Source of the DNA: Heliopora coerulea
Lineage: Eukaryota; Cnidaria; Anthozoa; Scleralcyonacea; Helioporidae
Length of the DNA stretch: 64,000 nt
Direction: 5' to 3'
Assembly: GCA_030142905.1 (NCBI GenBank)
Contig: JASJOG010000097.1
Span: 620,001 to 684,000 of the forward strand
In this document: piece after piece, positions 1 to 10,847 of the stretch
Layout of the letters: each line of letters opens with the position of its first letter
Position numbering within the stretch: the stretch's first letter is position 1
The notes under the pieces: generated by a model
What the model was told of the DNA's origin: nothing
Databases searched by the model: none
Seen by the model: the letters and a program-made list of their open reading frames with translations, nothing else
Translations under genes and position numbers: made by a program

Positions 1-842
1 AGTTATTTGCTTTTTGGTCGAGTCGCAAATAAGGAGAGCTATGAATTAAAAGGTCTATTACGTCGTGTTTTCGGGACAAAATATTCGCTTTGAATTTCAT
101 TGAAATGAAAGAGGTTTCTGCTGAATTGCAAACGACGACTCATTAATTAAAGAAAAGAAAAGATGACAATTCGTCAATAAGTAATTTGAAGGATTGGAGA
201 AACATCTCATTTGTGACCGACGAAGAGCCGGAGAAATGGAAGGTAAAGAAGATTGCTGCAAATAATAAAATCAAGTGTATTTGGGGAGTTGGTTGCTAGG
301 CTGAACTAGCAGGCGTATGAAATGTGAAATTTAAATCCGTTAAAAAAGCATTTACCGATTGATAAAGGAGGAAGTGATTTCATTGAGATTAAGAAATCTT
401 ATCGAACTGATAATAATGAGGGAAAATTGCCTTTGTTTTGAAGAAGTGTACATTTTTCGTTTCGAAGGATTTTTAGGTATCTTCAGAAGGGAAAATGTTG
501 AAATTATTAGAGATACTTTGTGTAACGATAAAATCATAAATTGTGAGCAAAGGAATTATAGATTTAGTGGAAGTGAGTTCAGTAAATTAAATAAGGTTTC
601 GAATTATAAATTCAAGGGATGTATATGATTTCCAAGAGATGTATACATATACATCCCCGGGAAGCTCACCATACATCCCTTGAATTTATACTACAACATT
701 ATACTTAATTCATTCGTCCCTCTTTTTCCTGCTGAATATCAAATTCCCTCCCCAGGCTATCGGACACTCGATCGTTTGATGAGTATGTAAGTTCAATGAA
801 GGATTATGAATAACAAAGAAAATGCCATCAATCATGAAATAA
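1..842 (+). repeat. Dispersed repeat R1, copy 1 (left edge cut by window)
   Basis: This stretch matches 56834-57646 in the same orientation at high similarity, including an ORF-like segment at 359-628 versus 57202-57460. The match stops near 842 and 57646, and the left end is truncated by the window. Near the 3' end a 19-base stem, TATAAATTCAAGGGATGTA at about 606-624, is repeated inverted at 672-690, giving a strong hairpin present in both copies. I recognise no protein domain, so I treat it as a mobile or duplicated non-coding unit. Confidence 0.75.
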
Positions 843-1321
843 ATTAAGGTAGGAATGCGGCAATATTTCTCAATTTTAATAATTCATGATATTTTTACTC
901 GATCAAAGATCAATATTTTGTCACATTGTATGGAGCTTGATACGCCTGTCAAACACGAACAACTTTAATGTTAAAACACAATGGTTTTTGTATCAAAATA
1001 TGGTGGTCTATCTTTGATTTGTAGATTACTTCATGGTTGGTGAGGGCGTACGATTTTTATACACGAATTGTAATGAATTACTCTGCATGCAACGTCATCC
1101 AGACGGTTATCAAGTTTTAAGGACGACGTCAGCTCGCGGAGTGACCAAGTCCACATTCGTTTTGGGAGAAATGAACTGAAGCGTTTTAGGAGTCATAAAA
1201 AGGCACAAGTATCAAGCACAGTGATCAACAAACTGTGGTTTCTTTAAATGTCGAAATTTAAAAGGACGTCGTCGTTCAAGTTGACGCCTTATTGGCGGCA
1301 TATATTGAACGGAGTGAATTA
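843..1321. other. AT-rich intergenic sequence, nothing recognised
   Basis: No ORF, tRNA-like sequence or repeat boundary could be supported between the end of repeat R1 and the TA target site of the Tigger element. Confidence 0.5.
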
Positions 1322-1389
1322 CAGTCAAACCTGTATTAAGCGGACACCCTCGGGGAACAGGCTAGTGTCCGCTTAATAGAGGTGTCCGC

Positions 1390-1698
1390 TTAACAGAGGT
1401 TCTCGTCACCAGGCCCTTCCCCCCGTGGTACGGGTTGGGTCTTACCACCAACAGCAGTACGATCAACAATGGATTCTTTTCTAAGAGTATCACAGGAATG
1501 TTTTTCCTTTTTATAGCAAGTGATACAATAAGCCACAGAAGCGCCTGCTTTCCATCCAGGTGTCTCTTCTGATGCGTAGACAGAACAATTGTCTGATTTA
1601 TTGCAAGTCGAAACATCACACGTCAGACATCTATACTTTGTCTCTTGTTTGCAATTCCAGCACGCGCCAGCAGATTCAAAAGCAGTTGCACCAGCCAT
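1390..1698 (-). CDS. Cysteine-rich putative zinc-binding ORF in Tigger element
   Basis: A 102-residue ORF starts at a plausible ATG and ends in the element's subterminal repeat. It contains CWNCKQ, YRCLTCDVSTC, DNC and YCITCYKK, a spacing of Cys pairs that suggests a small zinc-binding fold. It lies divergent from the HIRAN-like relic starting at 1866, leaving about 170 bp between the starts. It occupies the place held by the transposase in the related element at 45374-48338. I do not recognise the family. It could be an accessory protein, or the remaining C-terminus of a larger protein after internal deletion. Translation is not proven. Confidence 0.45.
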   Translation of the reverse strand: MAGATAFESAGACWNCKQETKYRCLTCDVSTCNKSDNCSVYASEETPGWKAGASVAYCITCYKKEKHSCDTLRKESIVDRTAVGGKTQPVPRGEGPGDENLC

Positions 1699-1865
1699 AC
1701 ACCGTAGTCAGGGCAAGTCAGGTCATTACTTGAGCATCAAGTTGACTACAGGTTTTATGAAGGTGTTGGAATAAGACGCAAGATGTGTAATACGATACAC
1801 GAGCCTTATAGGCAATGGCAGCTGCCATAACTAGCCGAATAATACTGAATGTTACAAACGAGATA

Positions 1866-2245
1866 ATGTCTTCTGAAATTGTGGTCGTAAAATCGTTCGT
1901 ACGAGGGTATCATGCATACATGGAAATCTGGTATCCGAAAATCGACGAGGAATATTAATTGAAACGTGAACCTAGGAATACAACTGATGAAAATGCAGTT
2001 GCGGTTGTTAAAACAACAGTTGTGTCTTGTGAGATGAAAACTGGATGCGCTCATCCTAACAATGTGTCAGCTAACATGGAGGTTGTTGGGCACATTCTAA
2101 AACTAATGGCAGTGTGGGTCACAAAGTTTCTCAAACGACAAACGAATACTGCAAAGTTATAATCAAAGGGAAACGGATAAATAGAGGTGTTGGATAAGGC
2201 TTGGAAATTCCTTGTTTATACGAGTTCCGAGGAGATCGGTTTTGA
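1866..2245 (+). pseudogene. Decayed HIRAN-like accessory protein gene
   Basis: The reading starts MSSEI and contains SFVRGYHAYMEIW, ENAVAVVK, VVGHI, KRINRGVG and GLEIPCLYEFRG. These line up in order with MSSAD, SFVRGDHVYKDIW, YAVAIMK, VVGHVP, ERMNRGRG and GLEVPCQYVIEG in the intact minus-strand ORF at 45728-46183. It is broken by a TAA at 1956-1958, a frameshift near 2150 and a TAA inside the GVG-GLE segment, and has an extra stretch after VVK. HIRAN domains are known from Rad5/HLTF-type proteins, where they bind DNA ends. The assignment rests on pattern resemblance only. Confidence 0.6.
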
Positions 2246-2714
2246 TGCGAATGGTTGACCAATAAACTGTCCAAGGAAAACTTTGACATTGAGAAGTAAA
2301 CTGAAGAAAATTTTATTGTGTGATGTAAAAATCTTATCTTAACGCACATGTAATAATATGTAGTCGAATTAACAAATAGACTTTGAACCGATTGACAAAT
2401 ATCGTCATTAACATAGTGACTAACGTTATGTCTGTACAGATTATGAAAAATTAGGAAAATTTTGTCCGTTTAACACAGGTTTTTTGTGTCTTTATTTGCT
2501 AATTTATGTGTCCGCGTCCACTTAATAGAGGTGTCCGCTTGATAGAGGTTTCATTAATAGGAATTATATGAGATTCAATTCGGGACTTTACAAAGTGTCC
2601 GCTTAATACAGGGTGTCCGCTTAATGCAGGGCCGCTTAATACAGGTTTGACTGTACGATAGATTGTATGAACTGAAATGAGCGGTGACAGCATGCCAGGT
2701 CCAGGAAACGTCAA

Positions 2715-3062
2715 GTGGCCAATCTTGAAGAGGTAGTCTTGATAGATCACCAGTATAAAGACAATTTTGAATTCCAAGATGTGACCCATACGAGTGTGAA
2801 GGGTAATGTACAGAGGAAACTAAAGTTTGGGGGGTCGGTTGGTACGTCCAAGTTTATTCTCGATGCCGTAAGTGAAGGTTACTTACGAGAGCGTTCCAAC
2901 TTCCATATGCTGCCTGTTCAAATATTTCGTTTGATTTTTCCCGAATATTTGCTGAACATGGGCATGCTTGAGAATAAGGGAGGGGTAGGAACTATGAAGA
3001 GGTGGATAACTATAGTTTTCCCTGAAGTACAAGGCAAAAGTACCAGAACACTTTGGAAATGA
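2715..3062 (+). CDS. ORF of 115 residues, possible retroelement remnant
   Basis: The ORF follows directly after the Tigger element. The segment KFGGSVGTSKFILDAVSEGY resembles the start of the polymerase region of some invertebrate tyrosine-recombinase (DIRS-type) or related retroelements, where an Ile-Gly-Ala-Ser-x-Phe-Ile-Leu phrase is common. No catalytic motif is present. The identification is weak and it may not be coding. Confidence 0.2.
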   Translation: MANLEEVVLIDHQYKDNFEFQDVTHTSVKGNVQRKLKFGGSVGTSKFILDAVSEGYLRERSNFHMLPVQIFRLIFPEYLLNMGMLENKGGVGTMKRWITIVFPEVQGKSTRTLWK

Positions 3063-3541
3063 GCTAAATGGGGATTAGTTTTCCTCTAGGTATACATTAC
3101 TACAAAATTGCATTAATTCCAGCAATCAATTGGTGTTCTCTGCTACTCTGAGTACTCACTATCTATGAAATATCTGGTTATCTTTTGCAGAAAGGTAAGG
3201 AGATTCGTCTTTAACGTTTTTGTGAATAAAAATGCAAGGTATCGGTAGGTAAAATGCTTTTGTAACATTAATGTTCAAAATTAACGTCTCAAAGTTAAGT
3301 AGATGCCCTGTATATCACTAAAGGTCGTTAATGGAAGAAGATAAATCCATGCTTAATTTCGCGAAGAATACAAAATTCTTCAATGCCACGTTTCGCAAAG
3401 CAAAATGACTATGCTTGCAGAAAGAGTTTCTACAACTCGAGGTTTAGGTGAAGTACACCCAAATTTTATTTCATTCAAACTGCACTATTTCGTCTCAAAA
3501 AAAAACAAAAAAAGGATAGAAGTTTTTAATGTGCTTTGTAT
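3063..3541. other. Intergenic sequence, nothing recognised
   Basis: AT-rich sequence between the 2715-3062 ORF and a short hAT-like MITE. A run of A with interruptions sits at 3497-3516. The small ORF at 3405-3599 runs into the MITE and shows no domain. Confidence 0.4.
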
Positions 3542-3855
3542 CAGGGCCGCCGAGAGGTTTTGTGGGGCCAGGGACAAAATATCGATTTGGGGTCCTTGAT
3601 GACGTCATGTATGTTATAAGCCCCTGTCCTTGGGGGCCCCCGTCCGCCTTTTGGGGCTTCAACGCTCTGAAACGCTGTTTCCTTGCATTTTGAGGGCAAT
3701 AACTATTGTTCTAACCCAACTGCCCGTCCATTATGTCACTGTCTTTAATCTTCGTTAAGTCAAAAACGTAAAGCTCAAACATTTTAGGGAGCCCCTATCC
3801 AGTAGGGGGCCCGGGGCAAGTTGCTCTCCCAGCCCCCCTCCTCTCGGCGGCCCTG
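3542..3855. mobile_element. hAT-like MITE
   Basis: The left end CAGGGCCGCCGAGAGG is repeated inverted at the right end (CCTCTCGGCGGCCCTG with small differences). The flanking 8-mers CTTTGTAT (3534-3541) and CCTTATAT (3856-3863) agree at six of eight positions, as for an aged 8 bp hAT target duplication. There is no transposase ORF. Confidence 0.7.
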
Positions 3856-4078
3856 CCTTATATAATAAACTCGTCGTGAAGTTGAAAAAGCATTTTCCTC
3901 CTACTGATTTAATAAAATCACGTCAAAAACCCAGAAACAACCAGATGTTTGAAATTTCCAACACAAGTTCGCATGTCTTCTCTAAAACGATAGGGTTTTG
4001 AACTCCCAAGGTAAAAATTTGGTTATTGTGTCTTGTAAAAGATGTAAATATGAAGACTTTAATAATGTTGGCTAAATT
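3856..4078. other. Intergenic sequence, nothing recognised
   Basis: Short AT-rich gap between the hAT-like MITE and the BEL/Pao element. Confidence 0.4.
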
Positions 4079-4083
4079 AAGAG

Positions 4084-4488
4084 TGGATTGTTGATATATG
4101 TTGACAGGGGGACTTTATATGTTACGATTAACCTTGCATGCATGATTAGTTTTGATTGACATTTACGTAATTAATTAGGTTTATTAGTTTATTAGGAGTA
4201 ATATGAACTGAAGTTGATTGAGTCAGGAAGTTACTGTTGTTTGGAGAGAAAGTCTGTTAAGTTGTCTGTTTTGCTAACCTGAATTGAAATTGTAAAGCGT
4301 GGTAACCCGGCAAGAAGTAAGTAATGTTAAGTTATCATAGGCAATTTGAATAATACTCGGATTTATTGATATAGTAAGTCTTTAATCATTGTAATTTATC
4401 TCCTAGATCGAATAAAACATTTTAAATAAAGCCTTAAAATCTATACGATTCTGTGTTCCGCGCTTTAAAACCTGGCACTGAACTTCCA
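4084..4488 (+). repeat. 5' LTR of BEL/Pao element
   Basis: It is 405 bp, begins TG and ends CA, and is preceded by the AAGAG duplication. AATAAA-type sequences near 4410-4435 could serve polyadenylation. It differs from the 3' LTR by one G/A change near 4110. Confidence 0.93.
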
Positions 4489-4545
4489 CAACATTCGATT
4501 TCTTTTGTCAAATCTACGCGTGGAAGCCCCGTTGATTATCTGGCT

Positions 4546-6147
4546 ATGAGCAACGAAGACGCGCTGAAGAGCGCAAAGATTCAGCGTCGATGCGCAAAGG
4601 CCTCACTGACGCGACTGGGGAAAGTCTTGGCTGTGCTGGAAGAGAACGAAAGACCAGCGAGTGAGGTAAGCGAGGCGCTCGTCAAAGTAAAGCAAGCATT
4701 TGATAATGTGGTCTCAAAGCATGAAACATACACGAATTTGATTGAAGATGAAGAGGAGTTTTTAACTGAAGAATCGTGGCTAGATGACTGTCAAAATGAA
4801 TTTCTAAAGCTTGATATTGATGCGAAACGTTACTTAGAACGATTGTCGTTGAAAAATACGGAAAATGCTGTTGGAGATAGCGCGCAAACCTCTTCGGGAA
4901 TGATAGGAATGCAAAACGTAGACAGTCGAAGTAATATGAGCCCGGTAGAGGATGATATAAACGAGATAACTGTCAATTCGCCTGGCAACGATGTGATCGC
5001 AAGCTCTGAGGCAAATGATACTGCCGTTAATGAGGAAATAACTGTCAGCGAACAACCAAATCCGATTGAAAACATTACGAAACAAGTTTTAAGTCAAAAC
5101 GCCGCTCAGTTGGAGGTAAAAAACGAAACACCCGCTCCTAAATTCTCGCCCTGTGACTTTCAAATGGAAAAGCCGAAATTGCCCAAGTTTTCAGGGGATG
5201 TTCGAGAATATGCCATTTTCCGATCTGATTTCAAGCATGCTATTGAATCTAGATATGCGAAGAGAGATGCTATCACACTGCTGCGCACTTGTTTGAAAGA
5301 TAAGCCGCTGGAATTAATAAAAGGGATTGGGTCAGATTATGATGGGGCATGGGAATACTTGGACTCAATTTACGGGGATCCTCGGTTTGTTGCGGACACG
5401 ATTACACAGGATATCGTGCGGTTCAAAGCGTTATCGGATGGGGAAGATGCCCGATTCTGCGATCTTGTTCATTTAATCAGACGGTGTTATAACACGTTAA
5501 AGGAAGTGGGAATCCCCAGTGACATGGACAACAGCCACATGCTAGCCATTATTGAGCAGAAAATGTGTCCTAATGACCGCAAAGTATGGTCACGAGACCT
5601 TGAACGTGAACGGAAACCAGCTACCTTGATCAATCTGATAGAGTGGATGACAGTTGAGATGAAGTCTAGAATGCGTGCAACAGCTCCTGTTAGAAGTAGT
5701 GCAGCAAATCGTAGAGTGATTAACTCGGTCCATGGGGAAGTAAAGGAATTTGGGGAAAATCGCCATAAATGCTGGGTATGCAGTAATTCAAGTCACTGGC
5801 CTGATCAATGTGAAAAGCTAGCAGCAATGAGTGTAGATGAGAGGATGAACGCAGTTAAGAAAATTCACGCTTGTTTTAGCTGCTTAAAGAAAGCTGGCAG
5901 AGAGCACCGACAGGCAAACTGCAGCCGAAAGAAGCAGTGCACGAAAGTTGAAGGCGGCCGTCAGTGTAATTCAACGCATCATCCGTTGTTGCATAAGTCC
6001 AACACCGCAAATGTTGGCGTTGCTGTCGTAGGTGACCAGAAATATGCAATGTTACCCGTAATCGCTGCAAACATCTGTGGTTCCCACGGTGTATATAAAC
6101 TTGGAAATATTTTGTTTGATTCGGGAGCGCAGATCAGCTTAATTTGA
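4546..6147 (+). pseudogene. gag: BEL/Pao gag and N-terminal aspartic protease
   Basis: The likely start is ATG at 4546 (MSNEDALKSAK), because the upstream ATG at 4453 lies inside the LTR. The N-terminal third is charged and probably helical. A DUF1759-type segment begins at KLPKFSGDVREYAIFRSDF. Cys/His knuckles follow (CWVCSNSSHWPDQC and CFSCLKKAGREHRQANC), then the protease motif DSGAQISLI. Reading stops at TGA 6145-6147 but resumes in the same frame at once, so the stop is a point nonsense change; a CpG transition of an Arg codon would explain it. Confidence 0.92.
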
Positions 6148-7830
6148 AATGATACCGCGGACAGTCTCCGTTTATCTGGTAAAGATATCACCGTGAATAT
6201 CGTGAAAGTCGGTGGAGACGAAGAGGTAGTACAGACGAAGATGTATGTGGTAAAGGTGGCAGGAATGGATGAAACCAAGAAGCACACGATTAAAGCGGTT
6301 GGAATACCCTGTATAAGCGAAGAAGTCAAAGGTGTTAGGCTGAATGAGCTCGCACAACAGTTCGACTTGCCAAGAGAGAAAATCAGACGTGGCAGGGGAC
6401 AAGTGGATGTTCTCGTCGGAATCGACCATGCATACATGCATACTGGCTTAACAAAGCATGCTAACCATCTTGTGGCCAGGAAGTCTCCGTTGGGATGGGT
6501 GATATTTGGTTCCGCTCAAGGTGATGTAAGTGCTAGGACAGCATCCGTGTTTCACGTCAGGTTCAGTACCCCAGTTGACCTCACTGATTTTTGGACAACA
6601 GAATCAATGGGAGTCCAGGTCGAACCGTGTGTCTGCGAGGAAAACAAGCTTCATCAAATCAATCGGGAAGAGATGAAGCTGATTGAAGAATCTGCTGTAA
6701 AGGTCGGTAAGCAATGGATGATTCCATATCCCTGGAAAAGAAACCCCGAAGATCTACCTGACAACAAAGAACAAGTGAAGAAGTTGCTAGAGTCAACCGA
6801 GCGTAAACTGTTAAGAAATCCACAGAAAGCAGCTGCGTACAATGATAAGATGAAAGAAATGGAAGAAATGAAATTTACACGGAAACTGACTGAGAGCGAA
6901 ATGGAAGATTACAAAGGTCCGGTACATTACATCCCACATCATGCGGTGTTCAGACCGGAAAGTACAAGCACACCGGTACGCATCGTGTTCAACTCGTCGT
7001 CAAGCTACAAGGGTCACAGACTGAATGACTATTGGAGAAAGGGACCAGATCTGCTGAATGATCTCTTTGGTGTTATTTTACGCTTTAGAGAAAACGACGT
7101 CGCCATCACCGCTGATATATCGAAAATGTATCACCGAGTACTCATTCCTACGAAAGACAAGCATGTCCACAGATTCCTTTGGAGGAATTTGGAAGCTGAT
7201 CGACCACCAGACACGTACGTGATGAATGTTCTAACGTTTGGCGACAAGCCTGCACCTGCTATGGCTCAAGTTGCTCTTAAGAAAACAGCAGAAGATGGGA
7301 GACAGATAAGTCAAGAAGCTGCCCAGACCATTAAGGATAACACATATATGGACGATATCCTCGATTCAGTCGGTACAACAAAGGAAGCCAAGAAGTTGAC
7401 AAATGACATCGATCAGATCCTAGAGAATGGGGGATTCGGAGCGAAAGGCTGGAGATCAAACAAGGAGTTGAACCGGAACACGAAGACTAACGAGACCAAA
7501 TTGCCGCTGAGTCAGACTGAAGCGAAGGTCCTTGGTGTGTCGTGGAATTGCAAAGATGACATCCTTAAGTATAAGTTCGAGATTGATGCCGTGAAATCCA
7601 GTTCAACCGAGCTAACAAAGCGCAAGATTCTCAGTCAGATCGCCAGAATATATGACCCGATTGGATTCACCGCTCCATTTCTCGTAAAGGCAAAGATCAA
7701 CCTGCAGCGACTTTGGGAGGAAGGATTCGACTGGGATGATAAGCTGCCTGGAAATCTTCAGAAAAAATGGTCATCATATTTCACAGAGATGAAGCAGTTA
7801 AATGGAGTTTCCTTTGAAAGATGCATCTGA
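6148..7830 (+). pseudogene. pol: BEL/Pao protease remainder and reverse transcriptase
   Basis: This is the same frame as gag. It holds the rest of the protease region (VLVGIDHAY near 6412), a linker, and a Pao-type reverse transcriptase with TADISKMYHRV (motif A) and the catalytic YMDD at 7345-7356. A second in-frame TGA at 7828-7830 interrupts the frame between RT and RNase H, again with coding resuming immediately. Both breaks are single codons in an otherwise open 4.5 kb frame. Confidence 0.92.
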
Positions 7831-9093
7831 CCAGGTGACGTGCTTGAGCCGCCGATTCTTTGTGTATTTGCAGACGCATCCCAATATGCATTTGGCACAT
7901 GTGCCTATCTGAGAAGCAAGAACGCCTCTGGAGAAATCAAAGTAAAGTTTGTTGCAGCCAAATCCCGCGTTGCTCCGTTGAAAAAGTTAACAATTCCGAG
8001 ACTGGAACTACAAGCAGCTGTGCTGGCAAGTAGGTTATGCAAATCTATTGAGAACAAGATCCGTCTGGAGCTGCAAGAAAGTATCGTGTTTACTGATAGT
8101 GCTATCGCCCTGGCTTGGATCAGGAATAACTCGAAACGCCTGAAGCCGTTCGTCGCAAGTCGAGTTGGAGAAATTCGAAATAATGTTAGACCGGCACAAT
8201 GGAAGCACATTATGTCTGAGCAAAACGTCGCCGATGACGTTTCCCGGGGTTTGTCCGTCGCCGATTTGTCGGGACGCTGGTTGAATGGTCCAGAATTCTT
8301 ACATCAGCCTGAGGAAGAGTGGCCTACAGAGAAAGCACAACCGGATCCTACTGAGGTCGAACGGGAATACAAGAAGAAAGTGAAAGCTGCTGTTGGAGTG
8401 GTTACATCTCAAAACCCAGGTTTGAGTAACATTATCGACTGCCAAAAATTCTCCAGTTGGAAAAGATTAGTCCGAGTTACAGCGTGGGTTCAAAGAATTT
8501 TGAAGAATCTTCTTGAGAATATACGCCAACCCCATGAAGAAAGTTTAGTAAATGATGAATCGCTGACGCCAAACGAGCTTGAAAGCAGTCACAATCTTTG
8601 GATAAAGGAATCTCAAAGAAGTTTGAAAGATCGTCTAAGGAAAAACGAGTTTAGAGCCCTGTCGCCGTTCACCGACAAAGAAGGGATTATCCGAGTTGGC
8701 GGACGTATAGATAATGCATTGGTTTCTTATGAAACGAAGCATCCTGCGCTACTCCCGCATAATCACCAAATCTCGCGATTAATTGCAGAAGAAGTCCATC
8801 GAGCAGGACATTCAGGTGTTGCAACAACGGCGGCAAAGATAAGAAGACAATATTGGATACTGAGGGTGCATGATCTCGCAAAGACCATAAAGAGAAACGT
8901 GCAACTAGACGATATCGTTATCGTACAAGATAGTTCGGCAATTCGAGGGAAATGGAAAGGCGGACGAGTTATAGAGGTGTTTCCGGGGAAAGACAAACGG
9001 ATAAGAAACGTCAAGGTAAAGACAGCGATTGGCGAATATTCGAGACCTGTGCAGAAGATCGCAGTGATCCAGCCCGCAGAAGACAAGAAATAG
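7831..9093 (+). pseudogene. pol: BEL/Pao RNase H plus core-less integrase
   Basis: CVFADASQYAFGTCAY, LTIPRLELQAAVLA and FTDSAIALAWI mark the RNase H region. An integrase HHCC-like zinc-binding region follows (EEVHRAGHSGVATTAAKI...YW). The frame then passes directly from DLAKTIKRN to VQLDDIVIVQD near 8896-8904. The latter is the DUF5641-type C-terminal region that normally follows the DDE integrase core. The roughly 200-residue core is absent without a frame break, so the product could not catalyse strand transfer itself. Confidence 0.9.
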
Positions 9094-9124
9094 ATAAAGG
9101 AACTTCCTTTATGGGGGCGGAGGA

Positions 9125-9529
9125 TGGATTGTTGATATATGTTGACAGGGGAACTTTATATGTTACGATTAACCTTGCATGCATGATTAGTTTTGATTGA
9201 CATTTACGTAATTAATTAGGTTTATTAGTTTATTAGGAGTAATATGAACTGAAGTTGATTGAGTCAGGAAGTTACTGTTGTTTGGAGAGAAAGTCTGTTA
9301 AGTTGTCTGTTTTGCTAACCTGAATTGAAATTGTAAAGCGTGGTAACCCGGCAAGAAGTAAGTAATGTTAAGTTATCATAGGCAATTTGAATAATACTCG
9401 GATTTATTGATATAGTAAGTCTTTAATCATTGTAATTTATCTCCTAGATCGAATAAAACATTTTAAATAAAGCCTTAAAATCTATACGATTCTGTGTTCC
9501 GCGCTTTAAAACCTGGCACTGAACTTCCA
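9125..9529 (+). repeat. 3' LTR of BEL/Pao element
   Basis: It is 405 bp, matches the 5' LTR with a single visible substitution, is preceded by a purine-rich tract (GGGGGCGGAGGA at about 9112-9124) and is followed by the AAGAG duplication. Confidence 0.93.
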
Positions 9530-9534
9530 AAGAG

Positions 9535-10847
9535 TTAAGATTTATAGTCTCTGTTCGAAGTTACTTGTACTACCTCTTAATTGCGCAAATTTCGACGTTT
9601 TAAGAATTCAAACTTCGAACCCCAGCTAAGACTTTAAGGAACATGTGTTATTTATGAATGGAATTCAGAAAAGATGAGTACAGCAGAAGGACAAAGCAAA
9701 AGGACAGCAGAATACAACGATCAAATGTTCGTGAACTTTCTTCAGGTGACTTGATATCAGTTTCAGTTTTTATTTTAAGCACTTACCGGAGATAGAGTTA
9801 CAGGAAGTTTACAGCAAAAGATTCATCATCCGCTTCAGCATCATTTCGCCTTCAATGGATTCAATGCATAAGTATGATATTTCGTTTAATTGCAGTTTAC
9901 TCAATTTACTACATTTTCGTTGCATGAATTATGGCATATATTGTTTTAAGATTCATTGAACGATTTGAAAGTGTTGTGATGTCTCACAGCTAGCTGACTG
10001 AACGACTTCTTAATTTCAACTGCGACTGTTATTATCCCGCAGAAATTACTTAAGCTGGTTTGGGACAAATGCGACTGTTCACATTTTCGCAAATTGTGTA
10101 GGGTGGATAACTGGTGTGAACAGAAACCGACACACGCAATGTTAATGTGTGAAAAAATTTCAAATTTTGTCAACAAAACAGTAAGGTAAATAATCAAACT
10201 CGAATCGATATTATCGACTATGCTCAGTAACCTGTATAGAAATACAAGTATTTGAAAATTGCCTCCTTTCACCATACGGACAAAGGCCAGACGAAGAACT
10301 GTAAGGAAGGGCTAACTAGGATCTGAGACAGCTCTCCTGTGATCAGCAAGCCATATATACAGTTTGTTCACAGTACTATGCAATTCTCAATCATTATGTT
10401 TGGTATACTTTCACTTGACTGAGATTAAAGGATTCTGGGACGAATATAATCTAGAAAAGCCATAGGTAAGACTCTAACAATAAGGTACAATTACAACGCT
10501 AACCTAACAATTCTTTTGGAGGGACAGATGAGGGACAAACTACGTTTTTCGAGGGACAAGGTCTGTTTTAGGAAAAAGATTGTCATAATTCAGCGATGAA
10601 TGGCGTTTCGCAAGAAATAATGATAATAAAAAAATTATAAAACATTATGGACTCACTAAGTAAATTCTATGTGACTAAGTACCATACAAGAACACGACAT
10701 GATTAAGTTTAATCATAGTTGATTGAAAAGTCGACTTACACAAGTATAATTCGCGGATTAAAAATCCTCTGGGCAAACTTACTGGCAGCATCACGAGAAG
10801 TAATCTAACAAGAAAGTGGTTGCGAATGACTTCCTAATTTTCAAATA
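9535..10847. other. Intergenic sequence, nothing recognised
   Basis: About 1.3 kb of AT-rich DNA with only short unsupported ORFs; no repeat ends, tRNA-like sequence or domain could be identified. Confidence 0.4.

Larger units (their letters stand above)
1322..2653. mobile_element. Tigger/pogo-like DNA transposon carrying accessory ORFs
   Basis: The left end begins CAGTCAAACCTGTATTAAG and the right end is its reverse complement; TA dinucleotides at 1320-1321 and 2654-2655 form the target duplication expected for Tc1/mariner/pogo elements. Subterminal copies of a GTGTCCGCTTAATAGAGG-type motif lie at about 1363-1400 and 2511-2640. Inside are a minus-strand cysteine-rich ORF and a plus-strand decayed HIRAN-like gene in divergent orientation. 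No DDE transposase is visible, so the element is non-autonomous in its present form. Confidence 0.85.
4084..9529 (+). mobile_element. BEL/Pao LTR retrotransposon, integrase core missing
   Basis: Two 405 bp LTRs (TGGATTGTTG...CTTCCA) bound a single long gag-pol frame. The 5 bp direct repeat AAGAG flanks the insertion at 4079-4083 and 9530-9534. The LTRs appear to differ at only one position, so insertion was recent. Domain order is Gag (DUF1759), CCHC knuckles, aspartic protease, reverse transcriptase, RNase H, integrase zinc-binding region and the DUF5641-type C-terminal region. That order is diagnostic for BEL/Pao. Two in-frame TGA codons and loss of the integrase catalytic core make this copy defective. 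Confidence 0.95.

Noticed and set aside
4453..4545. Gag start at 4453
   Set aside because: The ATG lies inside the 5' LTR; MSNEDAL at 4546 fits the BEL gag start better.
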